Virus record (IMG/VR): IMGVR_UViG_3300045996_001242
Span: 1-64,000 of that record
DNA length: 64,000 nucleotides
Direction: 5' to 3' (one strand)
Origin: a virus
A program made the translations under genes and the position numbers. Within the stretch, counting starts at the first letter, position 1; every line of letters begins with the position of its first letter. Below are positions 33,801-42,821 of this stretch, piece after piece. Below the pieces are notes generated by a model. The model made no database searches. It was not told where the DNA came from and worked only from the letters and a program-made list of their open reading frames with translations.

Positions 33801-36800
33801 TGCTACCAAACCCGAAGAAACCGCTGACGCTACGCCAGCGGCGATTGATGAGTTCGTGGATCCGCCGCCGTTCGTCGAGCCTACGATCGAGCAGCTGTTC
33901 CCGAACCTGGTTCAGCCCAAGGGCCGGAACTTCTTCCTCAAGGCCTTCCGCCTCCCGCAGGTACGGGCATCCCGTATCCTCGGCATGACGGCGCCGCTGC
34001 GTGAGTTCATCGGGGCCCTCTCGGATGGCGGCCGCCTGGTCGAGTGGCTGGGCGCCGATCGCAACGCCAACCTCAAGTATCGCGTGGATCCAGAGGACCG
34101 CGCCAACCTCGGCCAGCTGATGAAGATCGGCGTCGAGGTCCGCACCCTGATGCGGGATCGCCTCTTCAAAGTGCTCACCAGCCAGGAGGAGAAGGGCAAG
34201 CCGACCTACGTCGAGATGCTGGCTTCCGGCCGGGAGATCAACCAGTGGCGCCGCTTCCGTGCCCTGAACATTTTCGAGAAAACCGAAAAGGGTTATCTCT
34301 ATAATCAGTCCCTGGTCGAGGGGGCGATCCTCGCCGGCTTCGACTGGCTCCTCAATGCCGCCGATCGCAGCGTGCCCATGACCCGGCAGGATGTGGCGCA
34401 GCTGCTCGGGATCGATGAGGACACGGTCACCGATGACCAGGTCAAGGCGCTCAATAACGGCCTCTCGCTCGACATGGCGGTGCGCTCGCTCGCTGACAAC
34501 ATCCGCAAGTTCTGGGGTGTCGAAGCCAACAAAGACATGCCCGAGGATTACGTACGCGGGATCCCGCAGGCTGTGGCGCTCGAGGTGCTGCACGCCTTCG
34601 CCGAGATCGAGGTCAACATCGGGGAGGAGTCCTCTCCGCTTCTCGAGCTCGGCATCAAGTTCAGCGACGACAACGACAAGCGTCTGGCCTTCCCCGACGT
34701 CACCCACAAGAAGTTCAACCGGGTCTACTTCGACAAGCGCTCCGATGGCCTGAAGGAATACCTCCAGTCCCTCAACGGCGTCAGCAACCTGATCGCCGAC
34801 ATGGCGCTCATCGGGCGTGAGGTCGAGGGCTTCGCCTTCGAGCCGATCACTGAGGTCGACCAGGCCCAGTTGCGCAATCACCTGGTTCCGACCACGGCGC
34901 AGCAGAAGCAGGCCCTGGCCAATACCCAGGCAGCGCCGCACTACCCGAACCTGCCGATGTTCGACTTCATCACGGCGATGGGCGAGGAAGCCTTCGTCAC
35001 GCTGATGAGCAAGCGGCCCTACAAGAAGGGCGACCTCAAAAAGACCCATCGCGATATGGGCCTCAACAAGAACCACTGGAGCTCGCTCCAGGGCCTGCAG
35101 CGCCAGCTCGCATCTTCGTTCGAGCATGTGGCCAAGCAGATGGCGCAGCTCCAGAAGCACGGCGCCGATGCCGCGGTCTACTACAAGCACCACGTCAACA
35201 AGCTCGGCCGCCTGCAGATGGCGGGCCTCAGCAATCCGCAGAGCGACAAGCTCGCTCGCGAGATCTTCATGCCGACCCGGACCAGGCTCGATCTTTCCAA
35301 GCCCGGGAACGGAGACTTCCTCAAGTTCCTGATGACGATCGGCCAGGGCATCGGCCTGAAGACCGAGAAGGAGCCCCGGCGGGCCATCCTCAAGAAGGTC
35401 GTCGAGTCGACGATGACCGACGATGGAGCGCTGCGTCCTCTGGTCCTGGCTCTCAAGACCTGGCTCGAGGCTCGTGCCGCCGGCCAGGATACGACGATCC
35501 CGGCAGCGACCACTGAGCTGCTGACGGCGGCCGGGCTCTCGATGCACGGCATCCACTCGCTCATCACCGTCGCCCGCTACGAGCTCGATCGCGATGCTGG
35601 TCGGGACCTGACCCAGTTCGAGACGATGACCTACCTCGAGGCCGATGGCAAAACCAACGGCCCGATCAATTCGCTGATGCTCTACGGCAACGACGAGATC
35701 ACTCCCACCTGGCTCAAGACCGTGGCCAAGGGCGGTGCCTTCTTCGGGAAGCTGGGCAAGACGCTCAACTCCCACACGGAAGATGGCGAGGCCTTCAAGG
35801 ATCTCTACGAGGAAGGCGCGCTCGGCACCAACGATCGTGTAGCCGATCTCGGCCGTGCCATCCAGGCGAACGGCAACACCGCCGCCGGCGATCTCTTCAA
35901 GTCGTTCCAGCGGGTGCTGGCGGCGCTCGACGCCAACGTCGAGGTCGATCCCACGACCAAGGAGATCACCATCAAGCGTGGGATCACCAAGAACCCGCTG
36001 ACGATCACCATCTATGGTTCCGGCGCCAAGGGCATCGCCGGCAAGATCACCGACGAGCTGCTCGCTGCAATGTACGAGGCGCTATCGGCCTCGACCGAGA
36101 AGGACAGCCCCCGGGCCGGTGAGCTCATCTACGAGGGCGTCGAAGGCGCCGACTTCACGTCGGACCTGCAGGCGCTTCTCTCGGGTGTGCTCCGCAAGAA
36201 CAAGAAGGGCGAGTATTTCGTCGGCCGGGACAACGATCCCGATCTCAAGATCCGCGGCAATGCGCTCGACTTCACCCTGAGCCGCAAGCAGCGCGAGAAC
36301 CTCCGGGCCAACATCCAGGCGATGCTGGTGAAGCCGATGCGTGAGGCGATCAACGAGACGGTCACGACGCACGTGAGCGCCGTCACGGACTCGATGCAGC
36401 AGGCGACGCAGATCCAGTCTGTGTTCCTGCGCGCCATGTTCATCGACAAGCTCACGCACCGGCTGGCCATGAAGCAGGCCAGCCCGGAGAAGTTCGGCTA
36501 CATCAAGGGCGAGTTCCTCTCCCAGGCCGAGCTCGACGACATCATCAAGAGCCTGATGCCGTTCTCGCCGGTCATGAGCACCGGCACCCAGAGCTACTTC
36601 CTTTCGGGTGGCGAGACGTCGAACCTGCTCTCCCGCGAGGAAGAGCAGGCGGACGGGACGACCAAGACGATCCACGTCAAGATCGAGATCGCCGGCCAGG
36701 AGTTCGAGGTCCCGATGCCGGAGACCTTCGCCCGCTCGCTGACTGACGACATGTCGACGCCGGCCTTCACCTATGGTCCGACCCAGGCCGGCGTTAAGGC

Positions 36801-39800
36801 GATCCCGACGATCGTCGTCGGCTCGGGCGATGGGCAGATGATGCTCAACCTCCTCGCCGATCATCCCGACGTCGCCAAGCGTGTCGAGCACGTCTTCGAT
36901 GGTCTCGACATGCCGGCCGATGCGATCGACGACTATTCGCGCCTGGTGAACGAGGCGGTCTTCAAGACCTGGACCAGCAATGGCAACCCGGTCCGTGCCG
37001 CCTATGAAAGCTTCAAGACGTTCCTCGATCGCAATCCGATCGATGGGCTCTTCGGTGAAGCCAGCAAGCTCAACGAATACCAGCAGCAGGCGATGCAGGA
37101 TCTCGTCCGTGCTATGGGTCTTGACGAAGGCACCGAGGACACGCAGCTGGTGCAGGTCACCATGGACAGCCTGCTCGCCCGCATGAGCCAGCTGGCCGAC
37201 GAGACCGATGCCCGGCGCCTCACGTATGCCGAGTTCCCGTTCTCCGTCGACCAGATGGCGAGCGCGGAATCCCCGTATGTGAACCAGGGTTCCATCACGA
37301 TCGACGAGAACGCTACCTACGAGCAGATCGCCGATGCGATGAACGAGCGGTATCGCTTCCACCTGGCTCAGATCCAGGCGGCCAGCAAGGATGCGCCGGC
37401 GCCCAATTCGATCCAGGAACAGGTGACTGCAGCGGCCGATGAGTTCGGCGTGCAGGTCATGCCGGCAACCGAGCTCGAGGACCTCTACAAGAAGCTCCGC
37501 GAAAAGCTCAACCCGACCCAGAAGGAGATGATGCGCCAGGCCGCCAAGCTCCTGAAGGACTCGGGGTATCGTCTCGGCTTCGGCACGAGCTCGCAGCTCG
37601 ACGCCTGGGAACAGGCGAACAACGCTGATCGCTTCATCCCTGGCTCCAACAGCCACCGCGGCAAGATCGATCCGGTCTCGAAGCTGATCCTCATCTCGAG
37701 CATGGAAGCCGAGACGGTCATCCACGAGCTGGTCCACGCAGCTACGATCGACAAGGTGCGGGCCTACTATGCCGATCCCAAGACGCTCGCTCCCGAAGAG
37801 CGGGATGCCGTCGTTCGCCTCGAGGGGCTGATGGAAGATTGGCTCGACCAGGATCCCGGCAAGGAGACTGCCGAAGGGCAGGATGCTCGCGCTCTGGCCG
37901 AGGCCGAGATCGCCAAGTGGCAGGACAAAGGCCGCAAGGCCGAAGCGCTCAACGAGTTCATGGCCTGGGTGCTCGGCAACCAGGACCTCGCCGAGCGGGC
38001 CCAGAAGATCAAGATCAAGAACCCGGTGCTGCGTGTCGTGAGCGAAGCGCTGGCGGCGCTGAAGTCGCTGCTCTGGGGCGCCAAGAACAAGGGTCCCCGT
38101 GTCGGTGACTCGCTGCTCTCGAACCTGCGCTTCAACACCCGCGTGCTGATGAACGGGCCGACCTCGATCGAGAGGCTCAAGGCGGACAGCGCCGCAGTGG
38201 CGCTCTACCAGTCGAGCTCGTTTGGCGACAATCCGCGGCTCACGGCGCTCCGCCAGAAGATCCACAATCGTGTCATCTCCTGGATCGACAGCGCTACCGA
38301 TCCGCTCGCCAAGAGCCGCCGGCAGGTTGACACCTTCAACCAGGGTCTTCTCGCCGATCAGCTGACCGGTGAGTTCGCCTATCACTTCGAGGATCTCGGG
38401 ACGCTGCAGGCCAAGGGCACGTTCTCGGAGATCCAGCTGATGCTGATGACCGAGGCCGAGCTCAACCCCAGTGCGCTTTCGCGCATGGAGGATCTCTATA
38501 CGCACGTCATCGGGCAGCTGAAGTTCGAGGACTTCCTCGCCGATCGCAATGCATCGCCGCGGGATCCCAACGACGAACGCCAGGCCCAGGACAAGCTCAA
38601 GGTGCTGCAGGGCAAGACGATGACCGTGACTGACAAGTCCGGCCGCTCCTCGCTGCTCTCTTCGTTCCTGGCTCTGGCGATGACCAGCGACCAGTTCCGC
38701 ACCATCCTATCCGGCATCCAGAAGCCGGCGTCGGACAAGAGCGATGCCAAGGGCTTCGATGCCGTGCTCGAGAACGCAGCGACCGCTGCGATCGACCGGC
38801 TCGGGATCCTGATGTCGGGGGAGAAGGGCAAGGACGGCAACGTCCGTGACGCCCTCGACCGGCTGATGTACGCCATGATCGAGAACGTGGGCGACCAGCG
38901 CACTCACATCGAGCGCAAGATCGAGCACGGCTTCGAGAAGATCGAGACGCTTGTCGCCGATCAGATCCAGGAGAAGAGCGCTCTCGTCGCCGAGAAGGCG
39001 AAGGACATTCGCGCCAATTCCAGGAGCCGCGTCGTCAAGGCCGGCGCTACCCTGGTTGGGTTCGTGGCCGACATGGTCAACGAGGAGAATGCCGCCGAAG
39101 CGCAGATGGGCATGGTCCACTGGCTCAACAAGCACAAGGGCTTTGAGAGCGTCCGGGCCCTGGTCAACGACGTCGTCGGCCGCACTCGCGAGAATGCGCC
39201 GGTCTTCGACATGATCTCCAAGGTCCGCGCCACCGTGCAGCAGGTCCGCCAGCAGTTCCGCGACGAGCTGCCGGTGAAGCTCAATCGCATGTTCGAGAAG
39301 CCTGTCTCGGAGGCGAAGTGGACGGCGATGTTCAAGACGCTGGGTCGGACCGACCTCGCTGCTCTGACCGGCGCCTATGGCGTCGACGGTGCGCTCGAGA
39401 TGGTTTCCAACCAGCAGCGCCGGGAGACCGAGATCCGCACCCTCGAGGGCAAGTTCGATCCGCGCTTCCACGAGAAGGCCAAGCAGCTCGCCCACTTCAT
39501 GGTGAGCGGTGAGCATGGCACGAAGCTCTTGCGCAATGCCTATGCGATCGCTGCCTTGACGATCCCCGGGATCAAGAACCTGAACCCCACTCAGGAGATG
39601 GTCGACGAGCTCGACCGCCTGGTGACGCTCTACGCTATCGAGGAGACCGACCAGGCCAGCAAGGATGCCGTCATCGAGCTGATGCGGGACGAGGAAGCCG
39701 GCGTCGAGTTCGTCACCAGCTACCTGATGGGCCAGCGAGTCGATGAGCTCGCCAAGGTCGCAATGACGCCGGTGGCGAAGATCAACCACTACAAGGGCCA

Positions 39801-41556
39801 TCTCCCCTCCGAGGCGCAGAAGGGCGGCTCGCTGATCATCGCTTCGGACACCGAGAACGCGACGCTCATCAGCCGCGGCTACACCCGGGTCATGGATTAC
39901 GGCGGCTCCTCGGCCGATCGTCTCCTGGGCCGGCGTGGCTACTATTTCGCGCCTGTCTCGGGCCGCGCTCCCTTCACGCAGGGTGTGCTGCAGACCGTCC
40001 ATCAGACGGCCTCGGGTGTGGATCCGGAAACCGGATTTACGGTTGGCGAAGTCATGGCCGGGCGGATCGAGGATCCTCGTGAGATCCAGGTCATCGAGCG
40101 CTTGCTCCGCAACCAGAGCCAGACGAGCGAGAACCTCCTTCCCGTCTTCGACGACAAGGGCAGGATCGTCGCCTTCGAACGTGCGGCCGATCCCAGCCAG
40201 CTGCAGAAGCTCAACCGCTCGACGGACCTTGCGGCAATGATCGGCGTGTGGCGTGGTCGCCAGGCCGAGGAGCTGCTCGCCCAGGAGGTGAACAAGCAGC
40301 TGGTCGACAATCTCTACGAGATCTGGAAGCAGGGGGAGAGGGAAGGTCGCAAGGGTGAGTTCGTGAACATCGCGAAGCTCGATCCGCGCACCGACGATCG
40401 CGTGCTCATCGAGGCGGTCAACCTCATCCCGAACCAGGCAGCGTCCTACATCAAGTCGGTCTTCGGGCCTGATCGTTTCATGGTTCGCCGTGACATGCTG
40501 CTCGACACCTTCGGCGCCCGCCAGGCGTCGGTCGGGGATCTCTTCTCGGGGCATACCCGCTGGAGCCCCAAGATCGCCAGCGAGTTCGAGAAGTACGCTG
40601 CCGGCATCATGGGCAAGAAGGCCTACCCGATCCTCGTCGGCGGCGAGAAGAACATCCAGGAGCTGGTCTCGAACGTGAAGACCATGATCGTGGTGAAGTC
40701 GGTCATCGTGCCGGCGGCCAACATGGTCTCCAACATGTTCCAGCTTCTGGCTCGAGGTGTGCCGGTGCGTTCCATCATCCACGGCGTCGGCGCCAAGACG
40801 GCTGAGATCAGCACCTACGTGAAGCGTCGCCAGCAGGAGATCGACCTCGAGGCGGATCTGCGTGCCGCTCGCGGCAAGGGTGACTTCATCGCCGAGCGTA
40901 CGATCGAGGCGAAGATCCAGTCGATCCAGGACAGCTACAAGCGCATGGCCATCTGGCCGCTCATCGAAGCCGGTGAGTTCTCGGCGATCTCCAATGGCCA
41001 GGTGACGGCCGAGGACCTGTCGCTCGCCAACGGCACCTGGACGGACTGGGTCGAGCGCAAGGTGAACCAGCTCAGGGAGCCGCTACGAACGCCGGCGCGG
41101 TATGCGCTCATCACTCGCGACACCACTCTGTTCCAGGGCCTCGCTCGTGCGGTCCAGTACGGTGACTTCGTCGCCAAGGCGGTACTCTACGATGACCTGA
41201 CCAAGCGCAAGAAGATGACTCAGAAGGACGCCATAGCCACGGTGAATGAGGCCTTCGTGAACTACAACCGGCTCGCCGGCCGCGGCCGTCAGTATCTCGA
41301 GAGCGTCGGCCTGCTCTGGTTCTACAACTACAAGCTTCGCATCCTCAAAGAGGCGGCCTATCAGCTGCGTCACAATCCGCTCCGTTCCCTGATGGCGGTC
41401 GCTGTCCCGGGCCTGCCGCTGATCGGCGACATCGGCACTCCGGTGACCGACAACATCCTGGCGTTGTTCAATGATGGGAAGCTCGGCTACTCGATCGGCC
41501 CCGGTATGGGCCTCGGCAGCTGGCAGCTCAACCCCTGGCTCAACCTCGCCAGGTAA
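30805..41556 (+). CDS. Giant virion RNA polymerase (N4 gp50-like) with extra zincin-type domain
   Basis: 3583 residues, the size of N4 vRNAP (about 3500). The N-terminal third is helical and Ala-rich, with a Pro/Glu/Ala linker near residues 905-1030. The polymerase core shows NKLGR (1465-1469, TxxGR-type), ADGKTNG with catalytic D1614 (motif A), RGITK with K1729 and IYG with Y1737 (motif B), and HVFDGLD with D2032 (motif C). The spacings D to K (115), K to Y (8) and D to D (418) resemble N4 mini-vRNAP (111, 8, 392). Past the polymerase, HELVH at 2307-2311 plus NEF with E2384 form a gluzincin-like metallopeptidase motif. The C-terminal 1100 residues are helical. The protein is packaged, ejected, and transcribes early genes. 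Confidence 0.92.
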   Translation: MADFNILDPSTWLPSQAPAAPTPANAVINGVEDPGLPLPGSVAAPAPAPAAPVQPQMSEADKLRADMLQINAALGDPDAMAALALSEQRGNGLTANNQLLNDFEGLTPVQFQQKYGVGTYRRLVTSRMRSREVVADANPDRDLTTTLSDIGIDALEGVNQTAYGVAAAAVQAGLGPGRPKDWLLEQISGLSADQTARTRRLESEELAEHRRYDSIRTALDDLDAKVASGADHADDSNFIDNLASYGRDYLRGAVDAGGRLIEDPTMAGALAAEGVGSLAVGGPLAKTLSTTARAAGLAGRGAAELSEEALTRAMFPGGIAAMEAGGAAMQAEQEVLAMTEGQLLESPNYRELLQNGYTPEEARARLATIAGSIASVPAALTGALTGKLVEGIELRPLRAAGPAGLAVNAGKETVEESIQSTVGQLASNTGVALSGADPDKDLGEGLGRATVEGAVAGAGTTLLTQGPGVALSTAAKSIGATITFPAKVIRGLGERNLAERAAASPVSAESMAPAVQTAAEQAPAVAETLRTVATEQGASGAEVDSYIESVQQASQIQQADAAMMPAILKAKLKEARDVLGRLPNRFEALHVAAVLAGDKSADQDDRTAAATFILKNIEANRKLFGELPTFLENIPSDRPEFKAFSDYAATLVAIDQEPAVRDAVKWAQEEMQQADRDLSAVDLKTPEGQTIVAQAVQMAAVAPQAVSPNVADQILHQAEKGTATLTPEQRRILAGASAMKKASATAAQELDEDPVQLVGRQIETEGGTKAHQMALVQHVAGINEAVEAGDTKTAQARINSLGMFARSMRNKVQAFNTAIQNGDRKRVPYQSLGRDGWLPKDEYFSVFFNPGSEASERLARRVHAEAAMIATVANEYARQFPELGIQEVAIPALRPMPAKAESAVEKNDKRGGATSEAAAPSQATTSRTEAAPKQSEPPLQPPAPTREPETAAPAVEPVASEDSTNQRQDDEQPAEPQVEVVAEPETQPAETVSQVSEPVATKPEETADATPAAIDEFVDPPPFVEPTIEQLFPNLVQPKGRNFFLKAFRLPQVRASRILGMTAPLREFIGALSDGGRLVEWLGADRNANLKYRVDPEDRANLGQLMKIGVEVRTLMRDRLFKVLTSQEEKGKPTYVEMLASGREINQWRRFRALNIFEKTEKGYLYNQSLVEGAILAGFDWLLNAADRSVPMTRQDVAQLLGIDEDTVTDDQVKALNNGLSLDMAVRSLADNIRKFWGVEANKDMPEDYVRGIPQAVALEVLHAFAEIEVNIGEESSPLLELGIKFSDDNDKRLAFPDVTHKKFNRVYFDKRSDGLKEYLQSLNGVSNLIADMALIGREVEGFAFEPITEVDQAQLRNHLVPTTAQQKQALANTQAAPHYPNLPMFDFITAMGEEAFVTLMSKRPYKKGDLKKTHRDMGLNKNHWSSLQGLQRQLASSFEHVAKQMAQLQKHGADAAVYYKHHVNKLGRLQMAGLSNPQSDKLAREIFMPTRTRLDLSKPGNGDFLKFLMTIGQGIGLKTEKEPRRAILKKVVESTMTDDGALRPLVLALKTWLEARAAGQDTTIPAATTELLTAAGLSMHGIHSLITVARYELDRDAGRDLTQFETMTYLEADGKTNGPINSLMLYGNDEITPTWLKTVAKGGAFFGKLGKTLNSHTEDGEAFKDLYEEGALGTNDRVADLGRAIQANGNTAAGDLFKSFQRVLAALDANVEVDPTTKEITIKRGITKNPLTITIYGSGAKGIAGKITDELLAAMYEALSASTEKDSPRAGELIYEGVEGADFTSDLQALLSGVLRKNKKGEYFVGRDNDPDLKIRGNALDFTLSRKQRENLRANIQAMLVKPMREAINETVTTHVSAVTDSMQQATQIQSVFLRAMFIDKLTHRLAMKQASPEKFGYIKGEFLSQAELDDIIKSLMPFSPVMSTGTQSYFLSGGETSNLLSREEEQADGTTKTIHVKIEIAGQEFEVPMPETFARSLTDDMSTPAFTYGPTQAGVKAIPTIVVGSGDGQMMLNLLADHPDVAKRVEHVFDGLDMPADAIDDYSRLVNEAVFKTWTSNGNPVRAAYESFKTFLDRNPIDGLFGEASKLNEYQQQAMQDLVRAMGLDEGTEDTQLVQVTMDSLLARMSQLADETDARRLTYAEFPFSVDQMASAESPYVNQGSITIDENATYEQIADAMNERYRFHLAQIQAASKDAPAPNSIQEQVTAAADEFGVQVMPATELEDLYKKLREKLNPTQKEMMRQAAKLLKDSGYRLGFGTSSQLDAWEQANNADRFIPGSNSHRGKIDPVSKLILISSMEAETVIHELVHAATIDKVRAYYADPKTLAPEERDAVVRLEGLMEDWLDQDPGKETAEGQDARALAEAEIAKWQDKGRKAEALNEFMAWVLGNQDLAERAQKIKIKNPVLRVVSEALAALKSLLWGAKNKGPRVGDSLLSNLRFNTRVLMNGPTSIERLKADSAAVALYQSSSFGDNPRLTALRQKIHNRVISWIDSATDPLAKSRRQVDTFNQGLLADQLTGEFAYHFEDLGTLQAKGTFSEIQLMLMTEAELNPSALSRMEDLYTHVIGQLKFEDFLADRNASPRDPNDERQAQDKLKVLQGKTMTVTDKSGRSSLLSSFLALAMTSDQFRTILSGIQKPASDKSDAKGFDAVLENAATAAIDRLGILMSGEKGKDGNVRDALDRLMYAMIENVGDQRTHIERKIEHGFEKIETLVADQIQEKSALVAEKAKDIRANSRSRVVKAGATLVGFVADMVNEENAAEAQMGMVHWLNKHKGFESVRALVNDVVGRTRENAPVFDMISKVRATVQQVRQQFRDELPVKLNRMFEKPVSEAKWTAMFKTLGRTDLAALTGAYGVDGALEMVSNQQRRETEIRTLEGKFDPRFHEKAKQLAHFMVSGEHGTKLLRNAYAIAALTIPGIKNLNPTQEMVDELDRLVTLYAIEETDQASKDAVIELMRDEEAGVEFVTSYLMGQRVDELAKVAMTPVAKINHYKGHLPSEAQKGGSLIIASDTENATLISRGYTRVMDYGGSSADRLLGRRGYYFAPVSGRAPFTQGVLQTVHQTASGVDPETGFTVGEVMAGRIEDPREIQVIERLLRNQSQTSENLLPVFDDKGRIVAFERAADPSQLQKLNRSTDLAAMIGVWRGRQAEELLAQEVNKQLVDNLYEIWKQGEREGRKGEFVNIAKLDPRTDDRVLIEAVNLIPNQAASYIKSVFGPDRFMVRRDMLLDTFGARQASVGDLFSGHTRWSPKIASEFEKYAAGIMGKKAYPILVGGEKNIQELVSNVKTMIVVKSVIVPAANMVSNMFQLLARGVPVRSIIHGVGAKTAEISTYVKRRQQEIDLEADLRAARGKGDFIAERTIEAKIQSIQDSYKRMAIWPLIEAGEFSAISNGQVTAEDLSLANGTWTDWVERKVNQLREPLRTPARYALITRDTTLFQGLARAVQYGDFVAKAVLYDDLTKRKKMTQKDAIATVNEAFVNYNRLAGRGRQYLESVGLLWFYNYKLRILKEAAYQLRHNPLRSLMAVAVPGLPLIGDIGTPVTDNILALFNDGKLGYSIGPGMGLGSWQLNPWLNLAR

Positions 41557-41562
41557 GAGAAA

Positions 41563-41600
41563 GGCCAGGGAGGTCTCTCGCGAGATCGGTCTCCCTGGCC
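41563..41600. terminator. Bidirectional terminator hairpin, first
   Basis: A perfect 10-bp stem GGCCAGGGAG/CTCCCTGGCC begins 7 bases after the vRNAP stop. Its loop contains the palindrome TCTCGCGAGA, which can extend the fold. It marks the end of the rightward late block. Confidence 0.75.
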
Positions 41601-41693
41601 CCTCCAGGCCGGTTGCAACATCCGACATCGCCCACCGTGGATGCGGGAGCTACCCAGACCACGGGTCGGTTAAGGGACGGCCTGAACTGAAGA

Positions 41694-41732
41694 GCCCCCG
41701 ACGCGAGCTGAGGGGGGCAGCGCGTCGGGGGC
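41694..41732. terminator. Bidirectional terminator hairpin, second
   Basis: A perfect 12-bp stem GCCCCCGACGCG/CGCGTCGGGGGC with a 15-base loop. It stands between the convergent rightward and leftward blocks, where it would stop leftward transcripts from the replication genes. No T-run follows on either side. The rest of 41733-41930 holds no gene that I can support. Confidence 0.65.
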
Positions 41733-41930
41733 GGACGTCAGGATCGAAGGTCGCACTGGGGGGGCAAAGCAGGGCGTTGGAGGACCTACCTAGCTGCCCG
41801 CCATCGATCCTGGCGCGGGAGGAGCTGCAGCGAAGCTTCATGGTCGTCCGCCCATGAGCCAGGTGAGAGTGCATCGCCGCAACGGGAGCCGTAACTGTGA
41901 TCCCGACTCATCGGTTCCGAACAATTTTAG

Positions 41931-42050
41931 CTACTCGGGATCCTGCTGAGCTCGTTGCTCGATATCCTTGACCACCCACATGGCCCACATGCCGATCAGG
42001 AAACCCAGCGCGAGGCCGACAATCACGCCTCCGATGAACCATTCGATCAT
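41931..42050 (-). CDS. Very small membrane protein (39 aa)
   Basis: ATG 42050 to TAG at 41931 encodes MIEWFIGGVIVGLALGFLIG followed by MWAMWVVKDIEQRAQQDPE. It has one Gly-zipper-like transmembrane helix with a Trp belt and a charged cytoplasmic tail. It follows the 120-aa gene (ending 42075) by about 25 bases on the same strand and is the last gene of the leftward replication block. Clean composition supports it; the ribosome site is not strong. Function unknown. Confidence 0.6.
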   Translation of the reverse strand: MIEWFIGGVIVGLALGFLIGMWAMWVVKDIEQRAQQDPE

Positions 42051-42074
42051 ATATTCGTGCCCCCTCGAACCCGG

Positions 42075-42437
42075 CTAAGCGACGTCACCAGTTAGCAAAA
42101 ACGACCTGAAGGCCGCAGTAAACTGTCCGTTATCCTCGAAGACCTCTATTTCGAGATCCTCGTCCGGGTAGGCCCAGAGCGGGTACGGCCGGCGGGCATT
42201 GAGCGGGCGCATCAGACGCACGAACTTGCCGCGGACCTTGAGCTGGACGTGGCCCATGGAGAGCGAGCCATCGGCTGGATCCTGGCGGATCCACCAACCT
42301 TGCTCGCTGCCGTCGCTGAGATCCTGGAGGCACTCCTCCATGTGCAGCTTCTCGAGGTTGAGGTAGAGCTGGCCCATGCACTTGAGGAGATTCCCCTCGT
42401 TGAAGAGGTCCCGGGGGATGACGCGGTTGTAGGTCAT
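42075..42437 (-). CDS. Hypothetical protein (120 aa)
   Basis: A 120-residue protein (MTYNRVIPRDLFNEGNLLKCMGQLYLNLEKL...) with a helical N-terminus and a strand-rich middle (LSMGHVQLKVRGKFVRLMRPLNARRPYPLWAY). The acidic end reads DEDLEIEVFEDNGQFTAAF. Its start overlaps the stop of the 128-aa gene. It sits with dUTPase in the 3' part of the replication block. No family recognised. Confidence 0.65.
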   Translation of the reverse strand: MTYNRVIPRDLFNEGNLLKCMGQLYLNLEKLHMEECLQDLSDGSEQGWWIRQDPADGSLSMGHVQLKVRGKFVRLMRPLNARRPYPLWAYPDEDLEIEVFEDNGQFTAAFRSFLLTGDVA

Positions 42438-42820
42438 GTCAGTGGATCCAGTATCACGTCCCTGCGTGCGTCCTCAATTTGGACCGCCCGCAGAGCCTTG
42501 ATGATGCGAATGTAGTAGCCCCTCGTGCCGACGACTCCGAATTCGCGGCCGATGGCGCCCTTCAGCACCTCTATCTCGGCAGCTGACGGCTCATAATCCG
42601 AGGTCAGCCGGCCGGTGTCATCGCGCTCGAGGTGGTTGAGGATCGTCGCAATGGTGCGGGCCTGGTAGTCGGCTTCGATCTCGGCCTTCTTGTCGGCGAT
42701 CTGCTCGTCGGACATGTTGGTCGGACAGAAGGCAGCGAACTCCCCGCCGAGTCCGAAGCCTCGGGTCTTGGCACGGCCGAAGACCTCGCCGTTGACCCAG
42801 AAGAGGGGTTTAAGCTTCAT
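42434..42820 (-). CDS. Hypothetical protein (128 aa)
   Basis: The start ATG 42820 lies one base after the dUTPase stop, with a GGGGAAGTGAG ribosome region inside the dUTPase end. The 128-residue product begins MKLKPLFWVNGEVFGRAKTRGFGLGGEFAAF. It has a helical middle (MSDEQIADKKAEIEADYQARTIATILNHLE) and ends LRAVQIEDARRDVILDPLT. Tight coupling with dUTPase suggests nucleotide or DNA metabolism, without direct evidence. Confidence 0.6.
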   Translation of the reverse strand: MKLKPLFWVNGEVFGRAKTRGFGLGGEFAAFCPTNMSDEQIADKKAEIEADYQARTIATILNHLERDDTGRLTSDYEPSAAEIEVLKGAIGREFGVVGTRGYYIRIIKALRAVQIEDARRDVILDPLT

Positions 42821-42821
42821 C

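Noticed and set aside
36082-40782. Very long antisense frames (807 and 691 codons) under the vRNAP gene
   Set aside because: Same third-position effect; composition is artefactual and no ribosome sites or neighbours support them.
41650-41874. 74-codon leftward frame in the convergent region
   Set aside because: It overlaps a 12-bp terminator hairpin and has an Arg/Ser/Pro-rich random composition.
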